From Acidobacteriota bacterium (GTDB lineage Bacteria > Acidobacteriota > Terriglobia > Terriglobales > Acidobacteriaceae), in contig JAJYZC010000008.1 of NCBI GenBank assembly GCA_021800255.1, forward strand, positions 1-64,000: a stretch of DNA of 64,000 nucleotides. Direction: 5' to 3'. The notes beneath the pieces were generated by a model that saw only the letters and a list, made by a program, of their open reading frames with translations, did no database searches and was not told the DNA's origin. A program made the translations under genes and the position numbers. Of this stretch, positions 1 to 8,056 are shown one piece after another. Each line of letters starts with the position of its first letter. The first letter of the stretch is position 1.

Positions 1-230
1 CCAACGTCTTTGCGCTGGGCATCGCGGGGCTTGGACCGCTGACCAGCCGTGGATCGGGTTTAATCAACACCGCCATCGTGGGCGGCGCAGTCATCCCGTA
101 CCTTATCGGCGCGCTCGCCGATAAGATCGGCATTCAGGGGTCCTTCGTGCTGCCCGTGGCCTGCTATCTTTACATCGCCTGGTACGGCATGTGGGGATCG
201 AAGCCGGTAAAGACAGCTATTAGCTATTAG
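1..230 (+). CDS. C-terminal end of a FucP-like MFS sugar permease (partial)
   Basis: The frame is open from the left edge to a TAG at 228-230 and gives about 75 residues. Two hydrophobic segments flank the loop ALADKIG, and the lead-in ALGIAGLGPLTSRGSGLI followed by GGAVIPYLIGAL resembles the last helices of the FHS/FucP family of proton-coupled sugar permeases (fucose, glucose/galactose). Family assignment rests on this C-terminal pattern only; substrate cannot be read. No terminator-like hairpin with a T-run follows. Confidence 0.7.
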   Translation, partial: NVFALGIAGLGPLTSRGSGLINTAIVGGAVIPYLIGALADKIGIQGSFVLPVACYLYIAWYGMWGSKPVKTAISY

Positions 231-328
231 CTGGATGCAGGCGCATTGGTTTGCGCCGAAGGGCCAGCACCTCCCCATGCCACCGGATTTGCGCGTAAGA
301 TAAGGTCCGGTTTCCGGGCGGATCCTGC

Positions 329-469
329 ATGAAGCGCAAAGCCAAACCGCACACAGAGAAGCTGAACCGCGGGACCGTGCTCATCGCCTTCGCAGTCGCG
401 CTCTTCGTCCTGCTGCTCCTGGTGCGAATGCTGGTGTTTGTCGCTGGGCACGGGCGGAATCGGTTCTAA
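329..469 (+). CDS. small single-span membrane protein, hypothetical
   Basis: ATG to TAA, 46 residues: a basic N-terminus (MKRKAKPHTEKLNRG) then one strongly hydrophobic span of about 20 residues (TVLIAFAVALFVLLLLVRML) and a short polar tail. It is too short for default gene callers. It sits in the gap between the permease and the convergent glycosyltransferase. The upstream CGGGCGGATCCTGC is only a weak ribosome-binding site. The basic-then-hydrophobic layout argues for a real small membrane protein, but no family is recognised. Confidence 0.4.
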   Translation: MKRKAKPHTEKLNRGTVLIAFAVALFVLLLLVRMLVFVAGHGRNRF

Positions 470-526
470 AATTCCGGACGGGTACGCCTGGGGGCGAGCC
501 GGCAGAGCGGCAAGTCAGCGGCCAGC

Positions 527-1309
527 TTAGGCGCCGGTTGACGCCGCTCCGCGAACCGCGCGCCAGGCCTTGACGAACTTCCAGTGAATGTAGGCCGAAT
601 GGTTCCAGTGCTGCAGCAAGCCCTCGCGGCCGTCGAGAAAGCCGAGGCGGAAAAAATAGTTATAGGCGAAGGTTGCGGCGGGATTCAAGAATGCATTCCA
701 AAGCAGCCGAAGCGATGAGCGGCCGGCGCGGCCGGAGTCGATGAGCGCCCGCGCGGCGAGGCTGCTGTAACGGTTCATGTGCTCGATGTAGTCTTCGAGG
801 GTGGGATAGCAGTGGTGGAACAGCGGGTTTTTGAGCCGCCCCACCGGGCCGGAAGCCTTCATCGTCTCGTGGACGGCGCGGTCCTCAAAACTAGCTGCGC
901 CGCGCCGGAAGAGGCGCAGTTTAGGGTCGGGCCAGTAGCCGCCGTGGCGCAGTGCGCGGCCCAGGAAATGATTGAGCCGGGGAATGCGGTAGGCGGCGAA
1001 TTTCGGCTCGCCGGCCAGGAGCGCCTGGATCTCCTGCGCCAGCCCGGGGCTGACTTCCTCGTCGGCGTCGAGCGAGAGCACCCAATCGCCGGTTGCGTGC
1101 GCGATGGCGGAGTTTTTTTGCGCGGCGAAGCCCTTCCAAGGCTCCTCGAAGACGCGCGCGCCGAAGCTGCGGGCGATCCGCAGGGTCGCATCTGTCGAGC
1201 CGGAATCGACCACCACAATTTCGCCGGCCCCGCGCACGCTCGCCAGGGTGCGAGGCAGGTTTGCGGCCTCGTTGAGCGTGATGATAGCCACGGATAAGCT
1301 GTTGGGCAT
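527..1309 (-). CDS. glycosyltransferase family 2, WaaE/KdtX-like
   Basis: 260 residues. The N-terminus SVAIITLNEAANLPRTLASV is the GT-A nucleotide-sugar fold; EIVVVDSGSTDAT and LSLDADEEVSP (DAD, residues ~80-82) supply the DxD-type metal site. GYWPDPKLRLFRRG and VHETM in the middle are typical of the LPS-core beta-glucosyltransferase group (WaaE/KdtX, RgpF-like). It probably adds a sugar to a cell-surface glycolipid at the cytoplasmic face. Length is normal for the family. It is convergent with the preceding genes and not in an operon here, so the acceptor is unknown. Confidence 0.8.
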   Translation of the reverse strand: MPNSLSVAIITLNEAANLPRTLASVRGAGEIVVVDSGSTDATLRIARSFGARVFEEPWKGFAAQKNSAIAHATGDWVLSLDADEEVSPGLAQEIQALLAGEPKFAAYRIPRLNHFLGRALRHGGYWPDPKLRLFRRGAASFEDRAVHETMKASGPVGRLKNPLFHHCYPTLEDYIEHMNRYSSLAARALIDSGRAGRSSLRLLWNAFLNPAATFAYNYFFRLGFLDGREGLLQHWNHSAYIHWKFVKAWRAVRGAASTGA

Positions 1310-1531
1310 CGAAGCAAGGATAAACCGGCGGGCGTGGTGGGCGGCGAGGGACGGTAGTCAGCCGCGCATGAGAGCGGGGCGTGGTAAACGCTTTATGCTC
1401 GCGCCGCAGCGCGCAGGCAACTCTTTGCCGCGCTCCAACGTCCTAACGAGGGGGTAGTGTTAAATATAGCGCAGCTTTGCATTTAGCATCACCGATCCCG
1501 CTCATGTATTCTGAATAATAGGGATAAGCGA

Positions 1532-1846
1532 GTGAGCATTTTCCGGTCACATTGGCGCGGGAACCACGGTCGCAAGCCGGTTTTCCGGGTGGCGGCAGCG
1601 GCGTTGTGCTTACTGCTGCTGATGCTGCTGACTGTCGCCCAAGTAGCACACACGCACTCGAACCCCAATAACGCCTCCACCTGCCCGCTCTGCGTGGCGA
1701 TGCACACCGTAGTTCCGGCTGCGGCGGTCCCGGCCCTGGTCATCCTGGTGCAGATGGGAATCCCTGTGCCGGTTCCTAAGGCGCGCGCACTCACCCGGTA
1801 TTGGAATCCCAAGCTCTTCACGCGCCCACCCCCCAGCGCCGGCTAG
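1532..1846 (+). CDS. small membrane-anchored protein with HTH and CPLC motifs
   Basis: GTG start, 104 residues. A basic N-terminus is followed by a hydrophobic segment (VAAAALCLLLLMLLTVAQV, residues ~20-38), then AHTHSNPNNASTCPLCVAMH: two histidines, a CxxC pair and another histidine that could bind a metal ion. A second hydrophobic stretch follows (AAVPALVILVQMGIPV). Small proteins of this build sit before TonB receptors in other acidobacteria, which fits its place 410 bases ahead of TonB receptor 1; a role in metal handling is inference only. The TAG stop at 1844-1846 is the first triplet of a family A repeat. Confidence 0.6.
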   Translation: MSIFRSHWRGNHGRKPVFRVAAAALCLLLLMLLTVAQVAHTHSNPNNASTCPLCVAMHTVVPAAAVPALVILVQMGIPVPVPKARALTRYWNPKLFTRPPPSAG

Positions 1847-1950
1847 GTCTTTGACCGCATGAATTTCGTTCCTTCAGGTTCTTGCTTTCCCAGGTCCCAA
1901 AGGGGACCTGGGGCACCCCAATGGTGCAAAATCAGGCGGTCAAAGACCTA
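1844..1950. repeat. family A palindromic repeat, copy 1
   Basis: 107 bp bounded by perfect inverted ends TAGGTCTTTGACCGC and its complement at 1936-1950, set in CTAG at both outer edges. An inner hairpin (AGGTCCC..GGGGACCT) occupies the centre, and GGTGCAAAATCA precedes the right end. The same element recurs at 10766-10874 and 52481-52587. No coding content. It behaves like a MITE or REP-type element placed after genes. Confidence 0.85.
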
Positions 1951-2187
1951 GGAGCCGATCCGAGCGGCCGGCTTCGCGCTCTCATCTTGTGATTTTTCTT
2001 TCTTGGAACCGCAAGATAGTGTGGCTGCGACTTCCGGATTTGTATCGCTCAGATGCGCTTCTAGGGGCATTTGCGATCTCCCGCGTCAATACGCTCTCTG
2101 AGCCCGCCGTCTCGCCACAGGCGAGAGGCGCATGGCTTTTTCAGGCTTGTTCGCCGGGCGGGATCACTTGCCCCGATGTACAAGAAG

Positions 2188-2224
2188 GTGCCGCCGCGCT
2201 TTTGGCGCCGGCACGGCTTTTTTT
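2188..2224 (+). terminator. intrinsic terminator in front of TonB receptor 1
   Basis: A hairpin at 2188-2214 has a 6-bp outer stem (GTGCCG/CGGCAC), a two-base CC bulge, a 4-bp inner stem (GCGC/GCGC) and a five-base loop, followed by seven T residues at 2218-2224. It ends only 32 bases before the ATG at 2257, leaving no room for a promoter downstream, so receptor transcription must read through it. A smaller hairpin (CTCGCC-ACA-GGCGAG, 2111-2125) lies upstream. This looks like leader attenuation, though a terminator for the upstream small gene is the simpler reading. Confidence 0.65.
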
Positions 2225-2256
2225 GAGTATGGCAGCAATCTTTCAGGAGATGATTT

Positions 2257-5073
2257 ATGGCACCCCATCGCCGCGTAATCGTGAGCGGTTTTCCCCTACT
2301 GGCCTTAGTTCTTGCGCCGGTTTTAGCCTGTGCGCAGGTCGGCGGCGCAGGAAAGATCTATGGCACGGTCACCGATCCAACCGGGGCCGTGATTCCTAAC
2401 GCGACGGTCCAGATAGCCAACGGCGTGAGCGGCCTCCAACGGACCACAGTCACCAACGCCACCGGCCAATTCAGTTTTCCGAACGTCCCCTACGCGCCGT
2501 ACCAGATCGACGTCACCGCCAAAGGTTTCGCGCCTCTGCGTCAAAACACGACGGTGAACTCGGCGATAGGCACCTTTGTGGACCTGGTTATGAACATTGG
2601 CGCCGCTCACCAAAGCGTGACGGTGCAATCGGTGGGTCCGCTGGTGGAGAATACCCCCACCTTCCATACCGATGTGTCCCGCACCCTGTTCGTCACGGTG
2701 CCGTTGGAGAGCCAGTCTTCGAGTCTCAGCTCATTGGTCACGGAGACGACACCGGGGGTGACCGCGGACGCCAACGGGATGTTTCACGGCCTCGGCGACC
2801 ACGCATCGAACTCCTTTTCTATCGACGGCGAGCCCATTACGGATCAGCAGAGCAAGGTTTTCTCGAATGAGCTGCCAACGAATGCTGTGCAATCGCTGCA
2901 AGTCATCGAAGGCGCCCCGCCGGCGCAATATGGGGACAAGACCAGCCTGATCATCGTGGCGACCACGCGCTCCGGACAAGGCGTGACCAAGCCTACGGGA
3001 AACATTTACAGCTCTTACGGGAGCTTCGGGTCGGCGACTAGCGGATATACTCTTTCCTACGGCGGCGCTGATTGGGGTAACTTTATCGAGATGGACGGAC
3101 TGAACACCGGGCGTTTTCTCGATCCGCCGGAGTTCTCAGTCTTCCACGCCAAGGGCAATGAAGAAAATGCCTTCGATCGCTTGGATTACGACTTCACGAA
3201 TGCCGATTCAGTACACGTAGATTTCAACTATACCCGCTCCTGGTTCCAGACGCCCAACGCATACGACAACCTGAATGTGCAGAACGTGATCGACGCAACC
3301 GGCGCGAGCACGATCACGAGCCCAACCTTCGGCGATGTGGGCAACACCGATCAACGCTCGCAGATCCAGACCTTCAACATCGCGCCCGACTACACGCGCA
3401 TCATCAGCCCCAATGCTGTCCTCAACTATATGGTCTACGTGCGCAGAGACGAGTATAACTATTACCCCAGCGGCAATCCGCTGGCGGACTTTAGCGCGGC
3501 CAACCTGCAAACCTCTTCCGTCGCGCAGTATCGCACGCTAACCAATATGGGCACGCACGCTGACTTGACTTACACTCGTGGACACCAGAACATATTGGCC
3601 GGAATGCAATACGAGCAGACCTTCCTGCGCGAACACGACAGCCTGGGTATTGTAGACAATACCTATAACTCGCCCTGCATGGACGTGAACGGCAACCCGC
3701 TCCCCGGCTATTCCCGCCCCTCGCAGTGCAATGGCATAACATCGCTCGCCAATCCGGACTATCTTCCGGTCTTGCGGCCTTACGATCTGACGCGCGGCGG
3801 CATGGACTACCCGTTCTTCGGCCATACCGACGTAAAGGAGCTGGCGCTTTACATCGAAGATCAGATCCGGGCCGGAGCCTGGCACTTCAGTTTGGGTCTG
3901 CGCGAGGACGATTACGCCGGGCTAACGGACGCCAACCAGACCGAGCCGCGCGTGGGCATCGCGTATCATGTCCAGCCGAGCAACACGGTAATGAGCATCT
4001 CCTATGAGCGCACGCTGGAGACGCCGTTCAACGAGAATCTGGTGCTCTCCAGCCTGGGGTGCGTGGACCAGGTTCTGGCGCCGCTGCTTTCCTGTACGCC
4101 GGGAGTCTCGGCCATCATGCAGCCGGGGTACCGCAACGGATTTTATACCAGTCTCCAGCAAGGCTTCGGCAAGCACCTGGTGGTGAGCGGGGAATACCTA
4201 TGGGTGTACACCCATAACGCATTCGACTTCAGCGTACTGGGCAACACCCCCATCACCTTCCCCATTGACTGGCATAACTCCAAGATTACCGGCTATGCGC
4301 TGCACGCTACAGTTCCTACCTATCACCACTTCAGCGCTTACTTCGACGGAGCTTCAGTAGCGGCGCGCTTCTTTCCGCCGCAAGTGGCCGGTGCGGGAGC
4401 CACGGTGGGGCAGCCGGGCTATCCCTTCCGCATCGATCACGACGAAAAATTCAACGAGAATACCCACGTACAATACACGCTGCCCGCCGGCGGCAGATTC
4501 CTGCGCGACATATGGGGCGGATTCAACTGGCGCTTCGACTCGGGCATGGTATCGGGATCGACGCCATGCTACGGCCTGGCGTCGCTCGATCCCAATACGC
4601 CCTGCATTAACAGCACAATTACGCTGTCTAACGGCCAGCCGGGGGTTGCGATGCTCGACAACAACATTCCAGCCACGAAAAATCCCGTGACCGGAGCGCC
4701 AGTGGCGCTGCCGCTCAACGCGGACGAAGAGTTTGAGGCGGGAATGGCGTGTGACGGTGTGCGCGCCACGCCTACCCGTGCGCTGCCCGCCGTCTGTCCG
4801 GCTTCAGAAATTTCTTCGAGCCTGCTCTACATCCCCGGTCCCAACCAGGGCGATAACGACCACAACCCGCCGCGCGTTTCGCCGCACAGCCTGTTCGATG
4901 CCTCGGTGGGCAAGAACAACATCTTCCACGCCGATAAATACAAGACGGACCTTACCTTGACGGCTATCAACTTCACCAACAAGTATGCGCTCTATAACTT
5001 CCTGTCCACGTTCAGCGGCACGCATTATGTAACTCCGCGGGCGTTGACGGCGAAGGTCACTCTGAATTTTTAA
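2257..5073 (+). CDS. TonB-dependent receptor, Oar-like, with carboxypeptidase regulatory domain
   Basis: 938 residues. A signal peptide (LLALVLAPVLACAQ, cut near residue 27) is followed by a CarboxypepD_reg/CNA-B-like domain (GKIYGTVTDPTGAVIPNATV, ~33-110), a plug domain (~120-240; NSFSIDGEPITDQQ, VIEGAPPAQYGDKTS) and a beta-barrel to the end, closing with the hydrophobic-aromatic TAKVTLNF typical of outer-membrane barrels. It imports an unknown ligand across the outer membrane using TonB energy. Start supported by AGGAG eight bases before ATG. At 938 residues it is shorter than the 1100-1300 usual for acidobacterial Oar proteins. The upstream HTH/CPLC small protein hints at a metal ligand, unproven. 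Confidence 0.85.
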   Translation: MAPHRRVIVSGFPLLALVLAPVLACAQVGGAGKIYGTVTDPTGAVIPNATVQIANGVSGLQRTTVTNATGQFSFPNVPYAPYQIDVTAKGFAPLRQNTTVNSAIGTFVDLVMNIGAAHQSVTVQSVGPLVENTPTFHTDVSRTLFVTVPLESQSSSLSSLVTETTPGVTADANGMFHGLGDHASNSFSIDGEPITDQQSKVFSNELPTNAVQSLQVIEGAPPAQYGDKTSLIIVATTRSGQGVTKPTGNIYSSYGSFGSATSGYTLSYGGADWGNFIEMDGLNTGRFLDPPEFSVFHAKGNEENAFDRLDYDFTNADSVHVDFNYTRSWFQTPNAYDNLNVQNVIDATGASTITSPTFGDVGNTDQRSQIQTFNIAPDYTRIISPNAVLNYMVYVRRDEYNYYPSGNPLADFSAANLQTSSVAQYRTLTNMGTHADLTYTRGHQNILAGMQYEQTFLREHDSLGIVDNTYNSPCMDVNGNPLPGYSRPSQCNGITSLANPDYLPVLRPYDLTRGGMDYPFFGHTDVKELALYIEDQIRAGAWHFSLGLREDDYAGLTDANQTEPRVGIAYHVQPSNTVMSISYERTLETPFNENLVLSSLGCVDQVLAPLLSCTPGVSAIMQPGYRNGFYTSLQQGFGKHLVVSGEYLWVYTHNAFDFSVLGNTPITFPIDWHNSKITGYALHATVPTYHHFSAYFDGASVAARFFPPQVAGAGATVGQPGYPFRIDHDEKFNENTHVQYTLPAGGRFLRDIWGGFNWRFDSGMVSGSTPCYGLASLDPNTPCINSTITLSNGQPGVAMLDNNIPATKNPVTGAPVALPLNADEEFEAGMACDGVRATPTRALPAVCPASEISSSLLYIPGPNQGDNDHNPPRVSPHSLFDASVGKNNIFHADKYKTDLTLTAINFTNKYALYNFLSTFSGTHYVTPRALTAKVTLNF

Positions 5074-5117
5074 GAAGGATGGAATCTGGAATCGATTGGT
5101 CATCCTGAGCGCAGTTT

Positions 5118-5132
5118 GCCGCATTTTGCGGC
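5118..5132. other. short hairpin after TonB receptor 1
   Basis: GCCGCA-TTT-TGCGGC forms a compact 6-bp stem between the receptor stop and the left end of repeat B1. No clean T-run follows. It may mark the receptor mRNA 3' end together with the hairpin inside B1. Confidence 0.35.
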
Positions 5133-5248
5133 TATAGTATTTTCGGAAAAGGTATAGACCGAAACCGCGCCTGTTGAGTGGATTTTTCCTCAAGAAAAAT
5201 CCACTTTCCCGGCTCTCAATCATTCCCAGTATTTCCGAAAATGCCGTA
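5133..5248. repeat. family B palindromic repeat, copy 1
   Basis: 116 bp between two convergent genes. Ends are imperfect inverted repeats (TATAGTATTTTCGGAAA against the complement of TTTCCGAAAATGCCGTA). The centre is an 11-bp hairpin, AGTGGATTTTT / AAAAATCCACT, around loop CCTCAAG (5177-5205). Almost identical over its whole length to 59969-60084 and related to 43720-43837. The long stem with T-rich arm could act as a bidirectional terminator. Confidence 0.85.
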
Positions 5249-5338
5249 ACGGAAGGGCATCGCCGACCACTCGCCAGCGGCGCTCTCCCGAGTGCAATCG
5301 AGCGGGATAAAGCGCCGCAGCCAAGCATGGAGAGCGGG

Positions 5339-5698
5339 TTATCTGTAGGCTTGCTGATCGGCCCAATCCCCAATGATCGGAAACTTGAAACGCCTGCCGT
5401 TCGCCGCGTTGATTACGCACCAGAGCCATACCAAGAAAGTGGCCAGTATGGCGAGAGCCATGAAGGCCATGAGAACACCAGGTCCGAGGAACCTGAAGAA
5501 GGGCAGAACAGCAGTCAGGATGTACCCGATGCCAATTACAAAAACGTTGAATAAGAGCGACTGCCAGGCGTGGAATCGAACATAGGGCCGCTTATTGTAG
5601 CGATGGATGGCAAGGAAGAAGATGGCCATGGCCGGCGTGAAGTAGGCGGCGGCGGCAATGGTGTTATCAGAGAGGCCGGTTTTTGGGGGATGGTACAT
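5339..5698 (-). CDS. DUF4870/Tic20-like small membrane protein
   Basis: 119 residues; the start ATG at 5698 follows a strong AGGGAGGGAAG. Three or four hydrophobic segments alternate with the motifs NTIAAAAYFTPAMAIFF, FHAWQSLLFNVF and FLVWLWCVINAANGRRFKFPIIGDWA, the signature of the DUF4870/Tic20-like family (conserved FHAxQ and the C-terminal FKxPxIGxxA). Function of bacterial members is unknown. It is divergent from pepA. The same frame is open far upstream without another credible start. Confidence 0.8.
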   Translation of the reverse strand: MYHPPKTGLSDNTIAAAAYFTPAMAIFFLAIHRYNKRPYVRFHAWQSLLFNVFVIGIGYILTAVLPFFRFLGPGVLMAFMALAILATFLVWLWCVINAANGRRFKFPIIGDWADQQAYR

Positions 5699-5827
5699 CT
5701 TCCCTCCCTTTCGGCGCCTGGAGAGGGCTATGTGGGAAGTGTACACGCGGAGCCGGCTCTTTGCATCCCTTTCTGTCCCGCTTCCCCGTTTGCCACACCC
5801 CACAGGGGGGATGAAAGAATAGGGACG

Positions 5828-7354
5828 ATGCAAACTCATCTGACGTTTACCTCTCTTTCCGGAATCAAGACTGAACTGCTGGCCGTTCTGGCCGCCGACA
5901 CGCAAACCGCCAAAGGCGCGCAGGCCAAACCGGCTCCTGAACTGCTCACCGCCGATGCGACGGTGAAGGCGGCCGCCGCGCAGGCGCTGGCCAGCGGGGA
6001 GTTCAAAGCGGCGGCCAATGAGACGCTGCTGCTGCACGCGCCCACGGGCTTGGCGGCCAAACGGCTGTTGATCGTGGGCTTGGGCAAGCCTGCTGCGGCC
6101 GCCAAACAGGCTCAGATAAAGGTCAACAGCGTGCGCGATGCCGCCGGCGCCGCGGTGCGCTTCGCCAAGCCGCGCGGGATTCGGGAGATCGTGTTCGCAT
6201 TGCCCTCGTCCGAAGATTTTTCCGCCGCAGGCGTCAGGGCAGCGGTGGAGGGCGCGTTTGTGGGCGACTTCGATCCCGACACCTACCGCAGCGACCGCAA
6301 GGACCAGAGCATTGCATCGTTCACCGTGGCCGCGCCTGCCGATTGTGACCGGGCCGCTCTTGAAGCCGCCTTTGCCGAGGGGGTGATTTTGGGCGAGAGC
6401 CAGAACTTTGCCCGCTCCCTGGTCAACGAGCCCGGAAACAAGATGACGCCCACCGTGCTTGGCCAGCGCGCCGCGGAGATGGCGAAGCAAGTGGGCCTCG
6501 GCTGCGAGGTCTACTCCACCGAAAAGCTGCACGAGCTGAAGATGGGCGCCTTCTGGGGCGTCTCGCAGGGATCAACGGAGCCGCCGGCTCTGATCGTGAT
6601 GCGCTACGAACCTGCAGGCGTCAAGGAGGGGCCAATACTTGGGTTGGTGGGCAAAGGCATCACCTTCGACACCGGCGGCATCTCCATCAAGCCCTCCGAC
6701 AACATGGAGAAGATGAAGTACGATATGGCGGGCGGCGCGGCCATGATCGGCGCCATGCGCGCCATTGCACTGCTCAAGCCCAGGGTGCGCGTGATCGGCA
6801 TTGTCTGCGCGGCCGAAAACATGCCCGACGGCAAGGCGCAGAAGCCCGGCGACGTGCAGACAGCCATGTCGGGCAAGACCATCGAGATCATCAATACTGA
6901 CGCGGAAGGCCGCCTGGTGCTGGCCGACGGCCTAGCCTACGCCCGGCAACTGGGCGCGACCCACCTCATCGACGCGGCCACGCTGACCGGCGCCTGCGTC
7001 GTGGCGCTGGGCATGGTGAACGCGGGCGCGTTCTCAAACGACGACCATGCCTACGCGAAGTTCGAGGCGGCGCTGGCCGTCAGCGGCGAAAAGTTCTGGC
7101 GGCTGCCTTTAGGCGAGGACTACGCCGAGATGATCAAATCCGAGATTGCCGACATCAAGAACACTGGCGGGCGCTGGGGCGGGGCCATCACCGCGGCCGA
7201 GTTTCTGCACGCCTTTGCCGAAGACACGCCCTGGATCCATCTGGACATTGCCGGCGTGGCCTGGGTGGAGGATTCCCGCCCCTACATCGCCAAAGGCCCC
7301 AGCGGGGTGGGCGTGCGCACCATTGTGGAGTGGGTGCGGAGCTACCCCGATTAG
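5828..7354 (+). CDS. pepA: leucyl aminopeptidase (M17)
   Basis: 508 residues. Cytosolic M17 peptidase removing N-terminal residues. The N-terminal macro-like domain covers ~1-165; the catalytic domain carries GKGITFDTGGISIKPS with the metal-binding Lys/Asp, YDMAGGAA, and the family signature NTDAEGRLVL, with the catalytic Arg in that motif. The ATG at 5828 is chosen because AGGGACG precedes it and homology begins with MQTHLTFTSLSG; an upstream open frame to 5570 overlaps the divergent DUF4870 gene and lacks a good start. Length matches the family. Confidence 0.93.
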   Translation: MQTHLTFTSLSGIKTELLAVLAADTQTAKGAQAKPAPELLTADATVKAAAAQALASGEFKAAANETLLLHAPTGLAAKRLLIVGLGKPAAAAKQAQIKVNSVRDAAGAAVRFAKPRGIREIVFALPSSEDFSAAGVRAAVEGAFVGDFDPDTYRSDRKDQSIASFTVAAPADCDRAALEAAFAEGVILGESQNFARSLVNEPGNKMTPTVLGQRAAEMAKQVGLGCEVYSTEKLHELKMGAFWGVSQGSTEPPALIVMRYEPAGVKEGPILGLVGKGITFDTGGISIKPSDNMEKMKYDMAGGAAMIGAMRAIALLKPRVRVIGIVCAAENMPDGKAQKPGDVQTAMSGKTIEIINTDAEGRLVLADGLAYARQLGATHLIDAATLTGACVVALGMVNAGAFSNDDHAYAKFEAALAVSGEKFWRLPLGEDYAEMIKSEIADIKNTGGRWGGAITAAEFLHAFAEDTPWIHLDIAGVAWVEDSRPYIAKGPSGVGVRTIVEWVRSYPD

Positions 7355-8056
7355 GCCACATGCTGTGAGGCAGGAACTTCTCACGAGTCGAACAGTAAGT
7401 ATCCTCCAGTGGCACCGGAGGGTTTATGGCTGGCGGCCCTTCAAAGGGACCTGAAATTGGCCGCAGCCGGCGGTTGCGCCACTGCCTGCGCTCAGGGCCT
7501 TGTAACAGCGCGAATTTACTCGTGCCTGAAAGCCGTAACTCCGAAACTTTTGGGGTTGCCCCTGCGGAAATGCATGGTGGAACCACCCTCGCATCAACCG
7601 TGGGGACGGCTACCGGAAATGTCAAACTTCGACTGCCTCCCCGGCAAGTTCGGAGCTTCCCCCGGTGGGGGGAATAAGAACGGAAGCTGTTATATTGCCC
7701 GAAGTAACTTATTTTAGATTACCTATTTTCTGAAATACTCGAATCGAAGGGTCCATATCTCAGCGTCTACGCTTCCACCTTCTCGCCATTGTCTAAAAAG
7801 ATTCAAGCGGTTAGCTTCTGAATTGTCAGTCCGCCCGGGCTGATTTAGAGGGTACGTAGCTTTAGGGGGCACCTAGCCGGAACCACCATCATGGCTGCGC
7901 GGACTGTCATGGTAAGCAATAGGGAGCAAGACGGCAGGGCGGGAGAACAAGCAGGAGCCGGGCGCGACGGATGAATGACAAAGCCGCAAAGAAAGCGGCA
8001 AACGCACCCGCTGCTCATAAAGCTTTGCGCTAGTGAGCAGAGAATGGGAACTCGAG
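7355..8056. other. long intergenic leader before the exopolysaccharide locus
   Basis: About 700 bases without a convincing gene. Visible structure: a nested stem AGCTTCC..GGAAGCT enclosing TTCCCC-CGGT-GGGGAA near 7655-7690, and several GC-rich palindromes between 7430 and 7500. Two very short open frames (7891-7974 and 7971-8033) overlap as ATGA and then run into the GTG at 8033; they could be leader peptides or chance. I looked for a c-di-GMP-I riboswitch core (GACGCAAAGCC) because of the downstream genes and did not find one. Confidence 0.4.

Noticed and set aside
5570-5827. 86-residue upstream extension of pepA
   Set aside because: Overlaps the start of the divergent DUF4870 gene and has no aminopeptidase similarity; ATG 5828 has a better ribosome-binding site.
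7409-7717. Overlapping frames of 80-100 residues in the gap before the exopolysaccharide locus
   Set aside because: Several frames overlap with equal claim, none has a ribosome-binding site or known motif.
7971-8033. 20-residue ATG frame (MNDKAAKKAANAPAAHKALR) touching the GTG at 8033
   Set aside because: Could be a leader peptide but is short and of low complexity; no attenuator hairpin follows it.
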